Assembly (NCBI RefSeq): GCF_042680685.1
Contig: NZ_JBHUEA010000005.1
Coordinates: forward strand, 94,308 to 158,307
DNA length: 64,000 bases
Source: Amnibacterium endophyticum
Lineage (GTDB): Bacteria > Actinomycetota > Actinomycetes > Actinomycetales > Microbacteriaceae
Direction: 5' to 3'
Positions 35,612 to 44,038 of this stretch are shown piece by piece. Every line of letters begins with the position of its first letter. Position 1 is the first letter of the stretch. Made by a program: the position numbers and the translations under genes. Under the pieces are notes generated by a model. It was not told the origin of the DNA and did not search any database. It saw nothing but the letters and a program-made list of their open reading frames with translations.

Positions 35612-37126
35612 TCAGGCGCAGCGGACCGCCGCCGGCACGGCGCCCCGGGTCAGGTAGGCGTCGACGCGGTCGTCGATGCAGGCGACCCCCCGACCGTAGG
35701 CGGTGTGCCCCTGGCCCACGCGGGTGAGCAGCACCCCCTTCGGCAGCTGCTCGGCGAGCGCCTGCGCCCACCGGTACGGGGTCGCGGGGTCGCCGGTGCT
35801 GCCGAGCACGACGATCGGCGGCGAGCCGACGGCCTGCACCGGCGCGGGCTTCGACTGCGGCGGCACGGTCCAGTTCGCGCACACCGGGTTGCCGAGGTCC
35901 TCGGTGTTGTTCGCGCCGCTCAGCGGGTCCACGGCGTCGATCGCGTCGCCCTGCCGGGCCAGCACGGCCGGATCGGTCGCGACGGGGGCATCGAGGCAGT
36001 TCACCGCGTAGATCGCCTCGAACAGGTTGCCCGTGTACCCGTTCGGTCCCCGCTCGACGTAGTTGTCGGCGAGCGCGAGCGCCGTCGTCCCGTCCCCGTT
36101 GCGGAGCTCGGTGAACGCCTGCGTCAGGTACTGCCAGCTGGAGCGGTCGTAGAGCGCGGCGTCGATCGCGGTGCGCAGCACGGAGCTGTTCACCACGCGC
36201 CCGGAGGTCGTGCGGATCGGGGAGGCGCGCAGCGACAGCAGCAGGTCGGTGATCGTGCCGGTCGCCTGCGTCACGGTCTGCCCGCGGAACGGGCAGTCCT
36301 GCTGCCGCAGGCAGTCGGCGAGGTAGGTGCGGAGCGCGTTCCCGAAGGCCTGCGCGTTCGCGAGCGACTCCTGGAACGTCGAGATCGCGGGGTCGGTGGC
36401 GCCGTCGAGGACCATCCGTCCGACCGTCGTCGGATACCGGTTCGCGTACTGGGCGCCGATCGTGGTGCCGTAGGAGAAGCCGAGGTAGTCGAGCTTCGGG
36501 GACCCGACGGCGGCGCGCAGCATGTCCAGGTCGCGGACGGTGTCCGCGGTGCCGACGTGCGCGATGAGCGGCCCCGAGCGCTCCGCGCAGGCGTCCGCGA
36601 AGGCCTTCGCGGACGCCTCCACCTCCTGCCGCAGCGCCGGGCTGCCCTCCGGCAGGTCGGGGTCGCTGAACAGGAAGCGGTCGAGCGCGCGCGTGCCGTA
36701 GCACTCGACGGCGGTGGACGCCCCGACGCCGCGGGGGTCCCAGGACACGATGTCGTACTGCTGCTGCAGGCTCCGCCCGAAGAGCGAGAGGCTCCGCTGC
36801 AGGAACTCGACGCCGGAGGCGCCCGGCCCGCCCGGATTGGTGAAGAGCGTGCCGATCCGCTTCCCGGCGGCGGGGTGCACAGTGAGCGCGAGCTCGATCC
36901 GCTTCCCCGCCGGCTCCGCCCAGTCCAGCGGCGCCTCGGCGGTGGCGCACCGGAAGCCGCCGTCGCACGCCTTCCAGACGATCCGCTGGCCGTAGAAGTC
37001 GCGCAGCGCGGCCGGGACGCCGCGGACGTCCGGGCTCGACGTGACGTCGGGCGCCGGCACCAGCGAGCAGCCGACGAGCAGGAAGGCGGTCACGAGCGCG
37101 ACCGCCGCGGCGAGCGGGCGTCTCAT
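35612..37126 (-). CDS. Secreted alpha/beta hydrolase lipoprotein (TAP-like, tripeptidyl aminopeptidase type)
   Basis: A 504-residue exported hydrolase. The lipobox LLVGC puts the lipid anchor at Cys20. The fold shows NPGGPGASG (oxyanion), SWDPRGVG, the nucleophile elbow GFSYGTTIG (Ser), the acid in GSTGDPATPY and the catalytic His in GQGHTAYGRG, in the usual order of actinobacterial TAP-like proteases. Two cysteines near the end suggest a disulfide. The ATG overlaps the holB stop by 4 nt. The natural peptide substrate is unknown. Confidence 0.87.
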   Translation of the reverse strand: MRRPLAAAVALVTAFLLVGCSLVPAPDVTSSPDVRGVPAALRDFYGQRIVWKACDGGFRCATAEAPLDWAEPAGKRIELALTVHPAAGKRIGTLFTNPGGPGASGVEFLQRSLSLFGRSLQQQYDIVSWDPRGVGASTAVECYGTRALDRFLFSDPDLPEGSPALRQEVEASAKAFADACAERSGPLIAHVGTADTVRDLDMLRAAVGSPKLDYLGFSYGTTIGAQYANRYPTTVGRMVLDGATDPAISTFQESLANAQAFGNALRTYLADCLRQQDCPFRGQTVTQATGTITDLLLSLRASPIRTTSGRVVNSSVLRTAIDAALYDRSSWQYLTQAFTELRNGDGTTALALADNYVERGPNGYTGNLFEAIYAVNCLDAPVATDPAVLARQGDAIDAVDPLSGANNTEDLGNPVCANWTVPPQSKPAPVQAVGSPPIVVLGSTGDPATPYRWAQALAEQLPKGVLLTRVGQGHTAYGRGVACIDDRVDAYLTRGAVPAAVRCA

Positions 37127-38292
37127 CGGGGGCTCCGGGAGAGCGCGGCGGTCACGAGCATCGCCTCGAGGGCGAGCAGCGGAGGGACGTTGGCGGGCAG
37201 TCGCCGGCGGGCCTCCGCGATCGCGTCGAGCACCTCGAGCGTCGCCTGCGGCCGGGTGGCGGCGGCGAGCGCGCGGATCTCGTCGGACCGCGCGGCGTTC
37301 ACCGGCGCGAGACCGGCGTCCAGCTGGGCGAGCAGCACGTCGCGCCAGACGGACAGCAGGTCGACCAGCACGCGATCGACGCCGTCGCGGAGGCCCCGCG
37401 TCGCGCGCCGCTTCTGGTCCTCCTCCATCTGCTTCAGCACGTGGCGCAGCTGCGGCGGCACCGCCCCGCCCTCCGGCACGCCCATGGAGGCGAGCGCCCG
37501 TGCGCGTTCGGCGGCGTCGCGCTCCTGGTTCAGCGCGGTGGAGTCGGCCTTCGCCACGTCGAGCAGCCGCTGGGCGCCGCGCACCGCCTTCGGCACGGTG
37601 TCGGCGCCGAGCGCGATGCGGATCGTGTCCTCGCGGCGCTCGCGCGCCTCGGTGTCGGTGGCGAGGCGGTGCGCCATGCCGATGTGGCTCTGGGCCTCCT
37701 CGGCGGCACGCAGCGCGACGCCCTCCTCGACGCCGTCGCGCTGCACGAGCAGCCGGGCGACCTCCTGCGGCTCGGGCACCCGCAGCCGCACGACCCGGAC
37801 GCGGGACCGGATCGTCGGCAGCAGGTCGGCCTCGCTCGGTGCGCAGAGGATCCAGACGGTCCGCTCCGGGGGCTCCTCGAGCGCCTTCAGCAGCACGTTG
37901 CTCGTGCGCTCCGTCATGCGGTCGGCGTCCTCGACGACCATCACCCGGTAGCGGGCGACCGACGGGGAGTACTGCGAGGCGCCGACGAGCCGGCGGACCT
38001 CCTCGATGGTGATGGTGACCCGCTCGCTGGCGAGCACCGCGAGGTCCGGGTGCGTGCGGGCGTCCACCTGGGCGCGGACGCCGGGGTCCGTCTCCCCGTG
38101 CTCGGACAGCAGGGCCGCGGCGAACGCGTAGGCGAGGTTGGAGCGGCCCGAGCCGGGCGGGCCGGTGATCAGCCACGCGTGCGTCATCACGCCGACCCCG
38201 CCGCCCGGTCGGTGCGCGTCCCGCGCCGCGGCCCGCACCGCGTCGACGGCCGCCGCCTGTCCGACGAGCTCCGCGTAGGCCGTGTCGCTCAT
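37123..38292 (-). CDS. holB: DNA polymerase III delta' subunit
   Basis: A 389-residue clamp-loader subunit. WLITGPPGSGRSNLAYAFA is the P-loop region, but the Walker A lysine is replaced by Arg, in line with delta' being a non-hydrolysing subunit. VMVVEDADRMTERTSNVLLKALEEPPERTVW is the strongly conserved core of the family. The C-terminal 180 residues form the collar-type helical domain. It overlaps tmk upstream and the hydrolase gene downstream, each by 4 nt. Confidence 0.93.
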   Translation of the reverse strand: MSDTAYAELVGQAAAVDAVRAAARDAHRPGGGVGVMTHAWLITGPPGSGRSNLAYAFAAALLSEHGETDPGVRAQVDARTHPDLAVLASERVTITIEEVRRLVGASQYSPSVARYRVMVVEDADRMTERTSNVLLKALEEPPERTVWILCAPSEADLLPTIRSRVRVVRLRVPEPQEVARLLVQRDGVEEGVALRAAEEAQSHIGMAHRLATDTEARERREDTIRIALGADTVPKAVRGAQRLLDVAKADSTALNQERDAAERARALASMGVPEGGAVPPQLRHVLKQMEEDQKRRATRGLRDGVDRVLVDLLSVWRDVLLAQLDAGLAPVNAARSDEIRALAAATRPQATLEVLDAIAEARRRLPANVPPLLALEAMLVTAALSRSPR

Positions 38293-38906
38293 CGCGTCAG
38301 CAGCGGCGCGACCGCCGCGCGCACCGCCTCCTGCACGGCCTCCTGCGGCAGCGACGCGTCGACGACGAGGAAGCGGGCCGGCTCCGCCTCGGCGAGGGCC
38401 AGGAACGCCGCGCGGACGCGGTCGTGGAAGTCGTCCGCCTCCGCCTCCAGGCGGTCGTAGGCCTCGCGGTCGGCCCGGCGGGCGCGGCCGATGCGCGGGT
38501 CGAGGTCGAGCAGCACGGTCAGGTCGGGCAGCAGCCCCTCGACCGCCCAGAGCGACAGGCGGCGTACCTCGTCCGCGTCGAGCACGCGCCCGGCCCCCTG
38601 GTAGGCGACCGAGGAGTCGAGGTAGCGGTCCTGCACGACCACGTCGCCCCGGGCGAGCGCCGGGCGCACGACCTCGGCGACGTGCTGGGCCCGGTCCGCG
38701 GCGTAGAGCAGCGCCTCGGCGCGGGCCGCGACGGGCCCCCGCCGGTGCAGCACCAGCTCCCGGACGGCGACGCCGAGGTCGGTGCCGCCCGGCTCGCGGG
38801 TCCGCAGGACGGTCTCGCCACGACCGGTCAGCCACGCCTCGAGGGCGGCGGCCTGCGTGGACTTGCCCACCGCGTCGCCGCCCTCGAGCGTGATGAAGGC
38901 GCCCAT
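38289..38906 (-). CDS. tmk: Thymidylate kinase
   Basis: A 205-residue kinase that makes dTDP from dTMP. The P-loop is ITLEGGDAVGKSTQAAAL. REPGGTDLG is the dTMP-binding DR/RxPGG motif, and VVQDRYLDSSVAYQG is the conserved DRY segment. Its overlap with holB is a typical bacterial gene pair. It lies 10 nt downstream of topA. Confidence 0.96.
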   Translation of the reverse strand: MGAFITLEGGDAVGKSTQAAALEAWLTGRGETVLRTREPGGTDLGVAVRELVLHRRGPVAARAEALLYAADRAQHVAEVVRPALARGDVVVQDRYLDSSVAYQGAGRVLDADEVRRLSLWAVEGLLPDLTVLLDLDPRIGRARRADREAYDRLEAEADDFHDRVRAAFLALAEAEPARFLVVDASLPQEAVQEAVRAAVAPLLTR

Positions 38907-38916
38907 CCCCGACGGC

Positions 38917-41688
38917 TCACGCCTTCTTGGAGGCGCGCGCCGTGCCCTTCGTCGTGCCCGTCTTCGCGGCTGCCGTCTTCGCCCCGGTCGCCTTCGCCCC
39001 GGTCGTCTTCGCGGTCGTCGTCTTCGCGGTCGTCGTCCGCTTGGTCGCCGTCCGCGTGCCCGTCTTCTTCGGCGCCGGGCCCTTCGCGCGCTTGTCCGCG
39101 AGCAGCTGCACGGCCCGCTCGAAGTCGACCGCGTCCACGTCCTCGCCCCGCGGGATCGTCGCGTTGGTCTCGCCGTCGGTGACGTAGGCGCCGAAGCGGC
39201 CGTCCTTGATCTTCACGGGCTTGCCGCTGACCGGATCGGCGTCGAACTCCTTGAGCGCGCTGGACGCGCGGCGACCGCCGTACTTCGGCTGCGCGAACAG
39301 CTCGAGGGCGCCCGGCAGGTCGATCCCGAAGATGCTGTCCTCGTCGGGCAGCGTGCGGGTGTCGGTCCCCTTCTTCAGGTACGGGCCGTAGCGCCCGTTC
39401 TGCGCCGTGATCTCGTCGCCGCTCTCCGGGTCCGCGCCGACGACGCGGGGCAGCGCCAGGAGCTGCACCGCCGTGTCGAGGTCCACCGAGTCCGGCGACA
39501 TCGACTTGAAGAGGCTTGCGGTGCGCGGCTTCGGAGCGCCGCGCTTGGCGGCCTCGTCCTCGGGCACGATCTCGGTCACGTACGGCCCGAACCGGCCGTC
39601 CTTCGCCACGATGGTACGGCCCCACTCGGGGTGCACCCCGAGTACGCGGTCCTCCTGCGGGGGCGCGTCGGCGAGCTCGCGCGCCTTGGCCGGCGTCAGC
39701 TCGTCGGGCGCCAGCTCGGGCGGCAGGTTGACGCGACGCACGGTCGGCTCGCCCTCGGCCAGCTCGCCGCTGCCGGCGTCGACCTGCGGCTCGCTCGCTT
39801 CGGCGACCTCGAGGTAGGGCCCGTACCGCCCGATCCGCAGCGTGATGTCGTGCGTGATCGGGATGGAGTTGATGCTGCGCGCGTCGATCTCGCCGAGGTT
39901 GTCGACGACCTGCCGCAGCCCCGGGTGCCCCGTGTGCCCGAAGTAGAAGTCGCGCAGCCAGTCGACCCGCTCGGCGTCGCCGTCGGCGATCCGGTCGAGG
40001 TCGCTCTCCATGTCGGCCGTGAACTGGTACTGCACCAGCTCGGAGAAGAAGTCCTCGAGCAGCCGGACGACGGAGAAGGCGATCCAGTTGGGGACGAGCG
40101 CGGTGCCGCGCGGCGTGACGTACTTGCGGTCGACGATCGTCGAGAGGATCGAGGCGTACGTCGAGGGCCGGCCGATGCCGAGCTCCTCGAGCTTCTTCAC
40201 GAGGCTCGCCTCGGTGTAGCGGGGCGGCGGCGAGGTCTCGTGGCCGTTCGCCGCCGGCTCTGCCGGCGTGAGCGTCTGGCCCTCGGTCAGCTGCGGGAGG
40301 CGCTCGTCCGCGTCGGCGGCGTCCCGGTCCTCGTCGCGGCCCTCCTCGTAGGCGGCGAGGAAGCCGCGCTCCGTGATCACCGTGCCGCTGGCGGAGAACT
40401 CCGCCTCGCGGCCGTCGGCGGCGAGCCCGACGACGACGGTCGCGGTCGAGCCGGTTGCGTCGATCATCTGGGAGGCGACGGTGCGCCGCCAGATCAGGTC
40501 GTAGAGCCGGGCCTCGGTCGGCGAGAGGCTGCCGCGCAGCTCGTCGGGCTTCGGGAACACCTCGCCCGACGGGCGGATCGCCTCGTGGGCCTCCTGGGCG
40601 TTCTTCGACTTGCCGGCGTACTGGCGGGGCTGCTCGGGCACCGAGCCCGCCCCGTAGAGGGAGCGCGCCTGCGTGCGCGCGGCCTGCACCGCCTGCTGCG
40701 ACAGCGACGGCGAGTCGGTGCGCATGTAGGTGATGTGCCCGTTCTCGTACAGGCTCTGCGCGACGGACATCGTCTGCCGGGCGCTGAAGCGCAGCTTGCG
40801 GGCCGCCTCCTGCTGCAGCGTGCTCGTCGTGAAGGGCGCGGCGGGCCGACGGCGGTAGGGCTTGGTCTCGAGGGACCGCACCGTCGCCTCCGGCGCATCG
40901 GTCTCGATCGACGCGACGAGCGCGCGGGCAGCGGCCTCGTCGAGCGCGACGGCTCCGCTCTTCAGCTGGCCGCGGTCGTCGAAGTCGCGACCGGTCGCGA
41001 CCCGCTTGCCGTCGATGCGCACGAGCCGTGCCGCGAACGCCGGGCCCTCGACGGGTGCGAACCGCGCGGAGACGTCCCAGTACCCGGCGGGCACGAAGGC
41101 GAGCCGCTCGCGCTCCCGCTCGACGACGAGCCGGGTGGCGGCCGACTGCACCCGCCCCGCGGACAGGCCGGGGCCGACCTTGCGCCAGAGCACCGGCGAC
41201 ACCTCGTAGCCGTAGAGGCGGTCGAGGATGCGGCGCGTCTCCTGCGCGTCCACGAGGGCGGTGTCGAGCTCGCGGGTGTTGTCGCGCGCCTTGGTGATCG
41301 CGTCCTTGGTGATCTCGTGGAAGACCATGCGCTTGACGGGCACCTTCGGCTTCAGCACCTCGAGCAGGTGCCACGCGATGGCCTCGCCCTCGCGGTCCTC
41401 ATCAGTGGCGAGGTAGAGCTCGTCGGCGCCCTTCAGCGCCCGCTTCAGGTCGGCGACCGTCTTCTTCTTCTGGTCGCTGACGACGTAGTAGGGCTCGAAG
41501 CCGTTGTCGACGTCGACGGAGAACTTGCCCATCGACCCCTTCTTCAGCTCGGGCGGCAGGTTCTTCGGCTCGATCAGGTCGCGGATGTGGCCGACGGACG
41601 CCTGCACCTCGTACCCCGGGCCGAGGTACTTGGCGATGGTCTTCGCCTTCGCGGGCGACTCGACGATCACCAGCTTCGTTCCGGGCAC
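38917..41688 (-). CDS. topA: DNA topoisomerase I (type IA)
   Basis: A 923-residue enzyme that relaxes negative supercoils. The toprim domain begins at once (LVIVESPAKAKTIAKYLG), with ATDEDREGEAIAWHL as the metal site. The active tyrosine is in HITYMRTDSPSL, and the central RPSTYASI segment is present. Four C-terminal repeats of the G-RYGPYL/G-FGPYV type follow instead of zinc fingers. The final ~50 residues are a Lys/Thr/Ala tail made of AKTT-like units. The GTG start at 41688 follows AAGGAGG at good spacing. Confidence 0.96.
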   Translation of the reverse strand: MPGTKLVIVESPAKAKTIAKYLGPGYEVQASVGHIRDLIEPKNLPPELKKGSMGKFSVDVDNGFEPYYVVSDQKKKTVADLKRALKGADELYLATDEDREGEAIAWHLLEVLKPKVPVKRMVFHEITKDAITKARDNTRELDTALVDAQETRRILDRLYGYEVSPVLWRKVGPGLSAGRVQSAATRLVVERERERLAFVPAGYWDVSARFAPVEGPAFAARLVRIDGKRVATGRDFDDRGQLKSGAVALDEAAARALVASIETDAPEATVRSLETKPYRRRPAAPFTTSTLQQEAARKLRFSARQTMSVAQSLYENGHITYMRTDSPSLSQQAVQAARTQARSLYGAGSVPEQPRQYAGKSKNAQEAHEAIRPSGEVFPKPDELRGSLSPTEARLYDLIWRRTVASQMIDATGSTATVVVGLAADGREAEFSASGTVITERGFLAAYEEGRDEDRDAADADERLPQLTEGQTLTPAEPAANGHETSPPPRYTEASLVKKLEELGIGRPSTYASILSTIVDRKYVTPRGTALVPNWIAFSVVRLLEDFFSELVQYQFTADMESDLDRIADGDAERVDWLRDFYFGHTGHPGLRQVVDNLGEIDARSINSIPITHDITLRIGRYGPYLEVAEASEPQVDAGSGELAEGEPTVRRVNLPPELAPDELTPAKARELADAPPQEDRVLGVHPEWGRTIVAKDGRFGPYVTEIVPEDEAAKRGAPKPRTASLFKSMSPDSVDLDTAVQLLALPRVVGADPESGDEITAQNGRYGPYLKKGTDTRTLPDEDSIFGIDLPGALELFAQPKYGGRRASSALKEFDADPVSGKPVKIKDGRFGAYVTDGETNATIPRGEDVDAVDFERAVQLLADKRAKGPAPKKTGTRTATKRTTTAKTTTAKTTGAKATGAKTAAAKTGTTKGTARASKKA

Positions 41689-41870
41689 GGCCGCCTCCTT
41701 CGCTTCCGTTCGAGCGCGATCCCCCGAACCGCGCCGCAGCGGGGCCCTCCAGGGGCGGTTCCCGCACACCATACACAGCGCGTCGAAGCCCGCCGGCGGC
41801 GCGAGCACCACCGCTGCTGGGGGTTCGCCGAGGGAGTGCCGGCGCGTCGGGCACGCCCGCTGCGCCGGCC

Positions 41871-42203
41871 TCACCCCGTGCTCGGGCCCGCGACCGCGTC
41901 CGCGCCGAGCGGCAGCCCGAGCGCCTCCACGACCGCTCGGACGCGGACGAGGTCGCCGTGCTGACGGCACGACGCGAGCTCGGCTCCGCTCGACCGGGCG
42001 ACCTCGGCGGCCCGCTCGCAGGGCACCCCGACGGCGAGGCCGAGCGCGGTGGCCCCGGCGGCCAGCGCGGCCGCATCGGCCGCGGCGGCCGCCCGGTGCG
42101 CCGCGACGAGCAGCACCGCGAGCGGCGCCACCAGCACGAAGGCGGCGACGACCGCGCCGGTGACCGCGACCCCGAGGACGCTGCCCGCCCCCTCCTCCTT
42201 CAC
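41871..42203 (-). CDS. TadE/Rv3654c-type small membrane protein of the pilus locus
   Basis: A 110-residue protein with a GTG start. After GAGSVLGVAVTGAVVAAFVLVAPLA (one membrane helix beginning with a prepilin-like GxGSV) comes an Ala-rich helical stretch and a small Cys-containing C-terminus. This matches the TadE-like protein found beside helicase/secretion genes in actinobacteria (Rv3654c type). It overlaps the TadE gene by 4 nt. It is probably a minor pseudopilin of the Tad-like system. Confidence 0.75.
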   Translation of the reverse strand: MKEEGAGSVLGVAVTGAVVAAFVLVAPLAVLLVAAHRAAAAADAAALAAGATALGLAVGVPCERAAEVARSSGAELASCRQHGDLVRVRAVVEALGLPLGADAVAGPSTG

Positions 42204-42541
42204 GGCACGACCGCCGCGAGCGCGCAGGACGACGCCGTGAGCGGGACCGCGACGCCGAGCAGCGGCACCGAGACCCGCACGGAGGCGCACACGAGGTCGC
42301 CCTCGCGGCGGATGCCGGTGACGGCCGCGCCCATGCGCTCGGCCGCGCCGGCTCCGGCCGGCTCCTCCCGAGCGGCGGCGCGCGCGACCTGCGCCGCGGC
42401 GTCGGTCAGGCGGATCCGCTCGACGCCGAGCCGCAGGCCGCCGAGGCACGCCGCGAGCACGACCAGCACCGCGGGCACGGCGATCGCGAGCTCCGCGGTC
42501 ACCGTGCCCGCCTGCCGCTCAGCCCGGCAGCGCCAGCGCAT
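42200..42541 (-). CDS. TadE-family minor pilin
   Basis: A 113-residue TadE-like protein. GTVTAELAIAVPAVLVVLAACLGGLRLGVERIRL has the processing motif (Gly, then Glu at +5) and a single hydrophobic helix. The remainder is a small periplasmic-type domain with two cysteines. It begins inside the 3' end of the split DUF4244 gene (23-nt overlap), the normal order in this locus, which shows that the left edge of the inserted element lies just upstream. Confidence 0.85.
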   Translation of the reverse strand: MRWRCRAERQAGTVTAELAIAVPAVLVVLAACLGGLRLGVERIRLTDAAAQVARAAAREEPAGAGAAERMGAAVTGIRREGDLVCASVRVSVPLLGVAVPLTASSCALAAVVP

Positions 42542-42625
42542 GCCGGATCAGCGAGGCCAGCAGGCCCCGCACCTCGTCGCTGCGCAGCACGACCACGAGC
42601 AGCGCGGCGAAGCCGACTGCCGCGA
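42519..42625 (-). pseudogene. 3' part of the split DUF4244 pilin-like gene
   Basis: Codons for the C-terminal ~34 residues remain (AAVGFAALLVVVLRSDEVRG and on to ALALPG-stop). They continue from the 5' part at 55334-55437 across the shared GCGA. The reconstructed gene is 207 nt, 68 residues, in one frame. A GTG at 42647 could start a 42-residue remnant reading out of the element, but that would lack the processing site. Confidence 0.85.
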
Positions 42626-42640
42626 CCGTCGCGCCTCGAT
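42610..42640. other. Left attachment site (attL) of the integrated element
   Basis: The host part ends with GACTGCC, the shared core is GCGA (42622-42625), and the element part starts CCGTCGCGCC (42626-42635). That arm is the mirror of 55322-55331 with one mismatch. The site was inferred by reconstructing the interrupted gene, not from a repeat longer than 4 bp. Confidence 0.7.
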
Positions 42641-42823
42641 GGCGCACTTTGAACAGGACCCTCTGCCCATTGCGGTGCTACGGGCGCGACTGGAACGTGA
42701 CTCCCGCCGGGGGACCCATGCATGGGACCCGAAATTCCAGTAGCGCCCCGCCTTGACTCTCCGGCGGGTGCGGCTCAAGCGTGCGCCGGGTACTCCGCAC
42801 CTGCGAGCTTCGTAGGCAATACC

Positions 42824-42955
42824 TCAGGCCCTAGAGAGACCGCAGTCGGGGCAGCCCAGCACACGTGCGTCGTCCTGCATCGGCTCGAGATCACGTAGTC
42901 CGCACATAGGACACCGCACGATGCCAAGCGCGTCGGAGTCGAGACTGTCGTCCAT
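42824..42955 (-). CDS. Small zinc-ribbon protein
   Basis: A 43-residue protein, fourth gene of the TIGR04255 operon. Two CxxC pairs (CPMC and CPDC) about 20 residues apart form a rubredoxin-type zinc ribbon. ATG at 42955 lies 13 nt after the stop of the 155-residue gene. An open frame extends further upstream but overlaps that gene. Likely a nucleic-acid or protein-binding accessory; function unknown. Confidence 0.5.
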   Translation of the reverse strand: MDDSLDSDALGIVRCPMCGLRDLEPMQDDARVLGCPDCGLSRA

Positions 42956-42968
42956 GACGCCAACGGTC

Positions 42969-43436
42969 CTATATGTCGCGCGTGAGTGGCAACGGCAAGA
43001 ACGCGGCCACGAACTGCTCCTGCAGTTTCCGCCGATTGGCTCCAATCGGTTCCGGTCGCCACACGAGGCAGTGCGCCTCTTGGACCGGCCTCGTGTCCCC
43101 GTCTGGAAAGGGATCGTGGCGTGGGTCGTACGGCCCGGGCTCGTCGGTGGCATCCCCTGGCCGGACAATCGCGCGCAGAGTCGCAGCCGCTGCGCCCGCT
43201 ACCGCCGACCATCTCTGGTCCAGGATCGCACGACGCTCTAGTCCGCTCTGTCCGAGAAGGGCATCGTCGTAGACCGACACCCCGCGTCTCGCGTCTACTT
43301 CTGTGTCGAAGGTGAAAGCATTGGCGGTCGGGTACGAGACCCCAGTGCCCTCGTCGCGGTAACTCTCGATGGCGTGCTCGGGGTCGAAACGACGGAGCAG
43401 AAGGTGCTCGTCCTCGACCGGATCGCCGCTCTCCAT
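42969..43436 (-). CDS. Hypothetical protein, third gene of the TIGR04255 operon
   Basis: A 155-residue acidic soluble protein of no recognised family. It begins only 2 nt after the stop of the 199-residue gene (TAG-CG-ATG), so it is in the same operon. Notable segments are DEHLLLRRFDPEHAIESY near the start and the aromatic-rich CLVWRPEPIGANRRKLQEQF near the end. No membrane segment, signal peptide or catalytic motif is evident. Confidence 0.6.
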   Translation of the reverse strand: MESGDPVEDEHLLLRRFDPEHAIESYRDEGTGVSYPTANAFTFDTEVDARRGVSVYDDALLGQSGLERRAILDQRWSAVAGAAAATLRAIVRPGDATDEPGPYDPRHDPFPDGDTRPVQEAHCLVWRPEPIGANRRKLQEQFVAAFLPLPLTRDI

Positions 43437-43438
43437 CG

Positions 43439-44038
43439 CTAGGAGCGAGCGGCCACGCGGCTGCTGATTCCGCCACTCATCGCGGACAGCATCGCCCGCG
43501 CTGCCTCGACGACCTCCACCGAGAGCACCTCGTTAGATGCGAGTTCAATGTCGAATGCCTCGTGGCCGTCGGCCTCGACCCCTGAGAGGTAGGCCGAGCC
43601 GTCCGACTCGGCCACGGCCACCACCTTCGCGTCGTTCACGCGCCAACGCACCTCGATGCCACCGTCGAGCGTCAGGGTGGGCTGAGGGGTCGGTCCGCCG
43701 TCAGTGACAAGCGTGTTGAGGATCGCCCCAAAGCGAGCCATCGCTGACGGCGTGGGACGCCCGAACTCGGAACCGAGTCGGGAGACGACGAACTGCGCCT
43801 GCAGCTGCAGGTCAAATGCACTGATCCAACTGTCGATCAGAGGCGCGCCAACGGCTGAGGACTCCGAGTAGGCCGTGTACAGAGCCGGCATCGTGCTGAT
43901 TGAGGCAGATCGTCTAGCGACCTGCTTCGTCAACTGCTTCTCGAAGTCGCGGACGGCAGCATTCACAGGATCTTTCTTGAAGATCCCAATCCCCGCGAAG
44001 ACCAGCGACGGTTCGAGCGCCCAGGTGGCATTGGTCAC
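43439..44038 (-). CDS. Hypothetical protein, second gene of the TIGR04255 operon
   Basis: A 199-residue protein. Its GTG start overlaps the stop of the TIGR04255 gene by 4 nt, a sign of translational coupling and probably of a complex. It has a mixed alpha/beta look: FAGIGIFKKDPVNAAVRDFEKQL at the N-terminus, then a strand-rich middle (LTLDGGIEVRWRVNDAKVVAV) and a helical end with VVEAARAMLSAMSGG. No known family was recognised. Confidence 0.65.
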   Translation of the reverse strand: MTNATWALEPSLVFAGIGIFKKDPVNAAVRDFEKQLTKQVARRSASISTMPALYTAYSESSAVGAPLIDSWISAFDLQLQAQFVVSRLGSEFGRPTPSAMARFGAILNTLVTDGGPTPQPTLTLDGGIEVRWRVNDAKVVAVAESDGSAYLSGVEADGHEAFDIELASNEVLSVEVVEAARAMLSAMSGGISSRVAARS

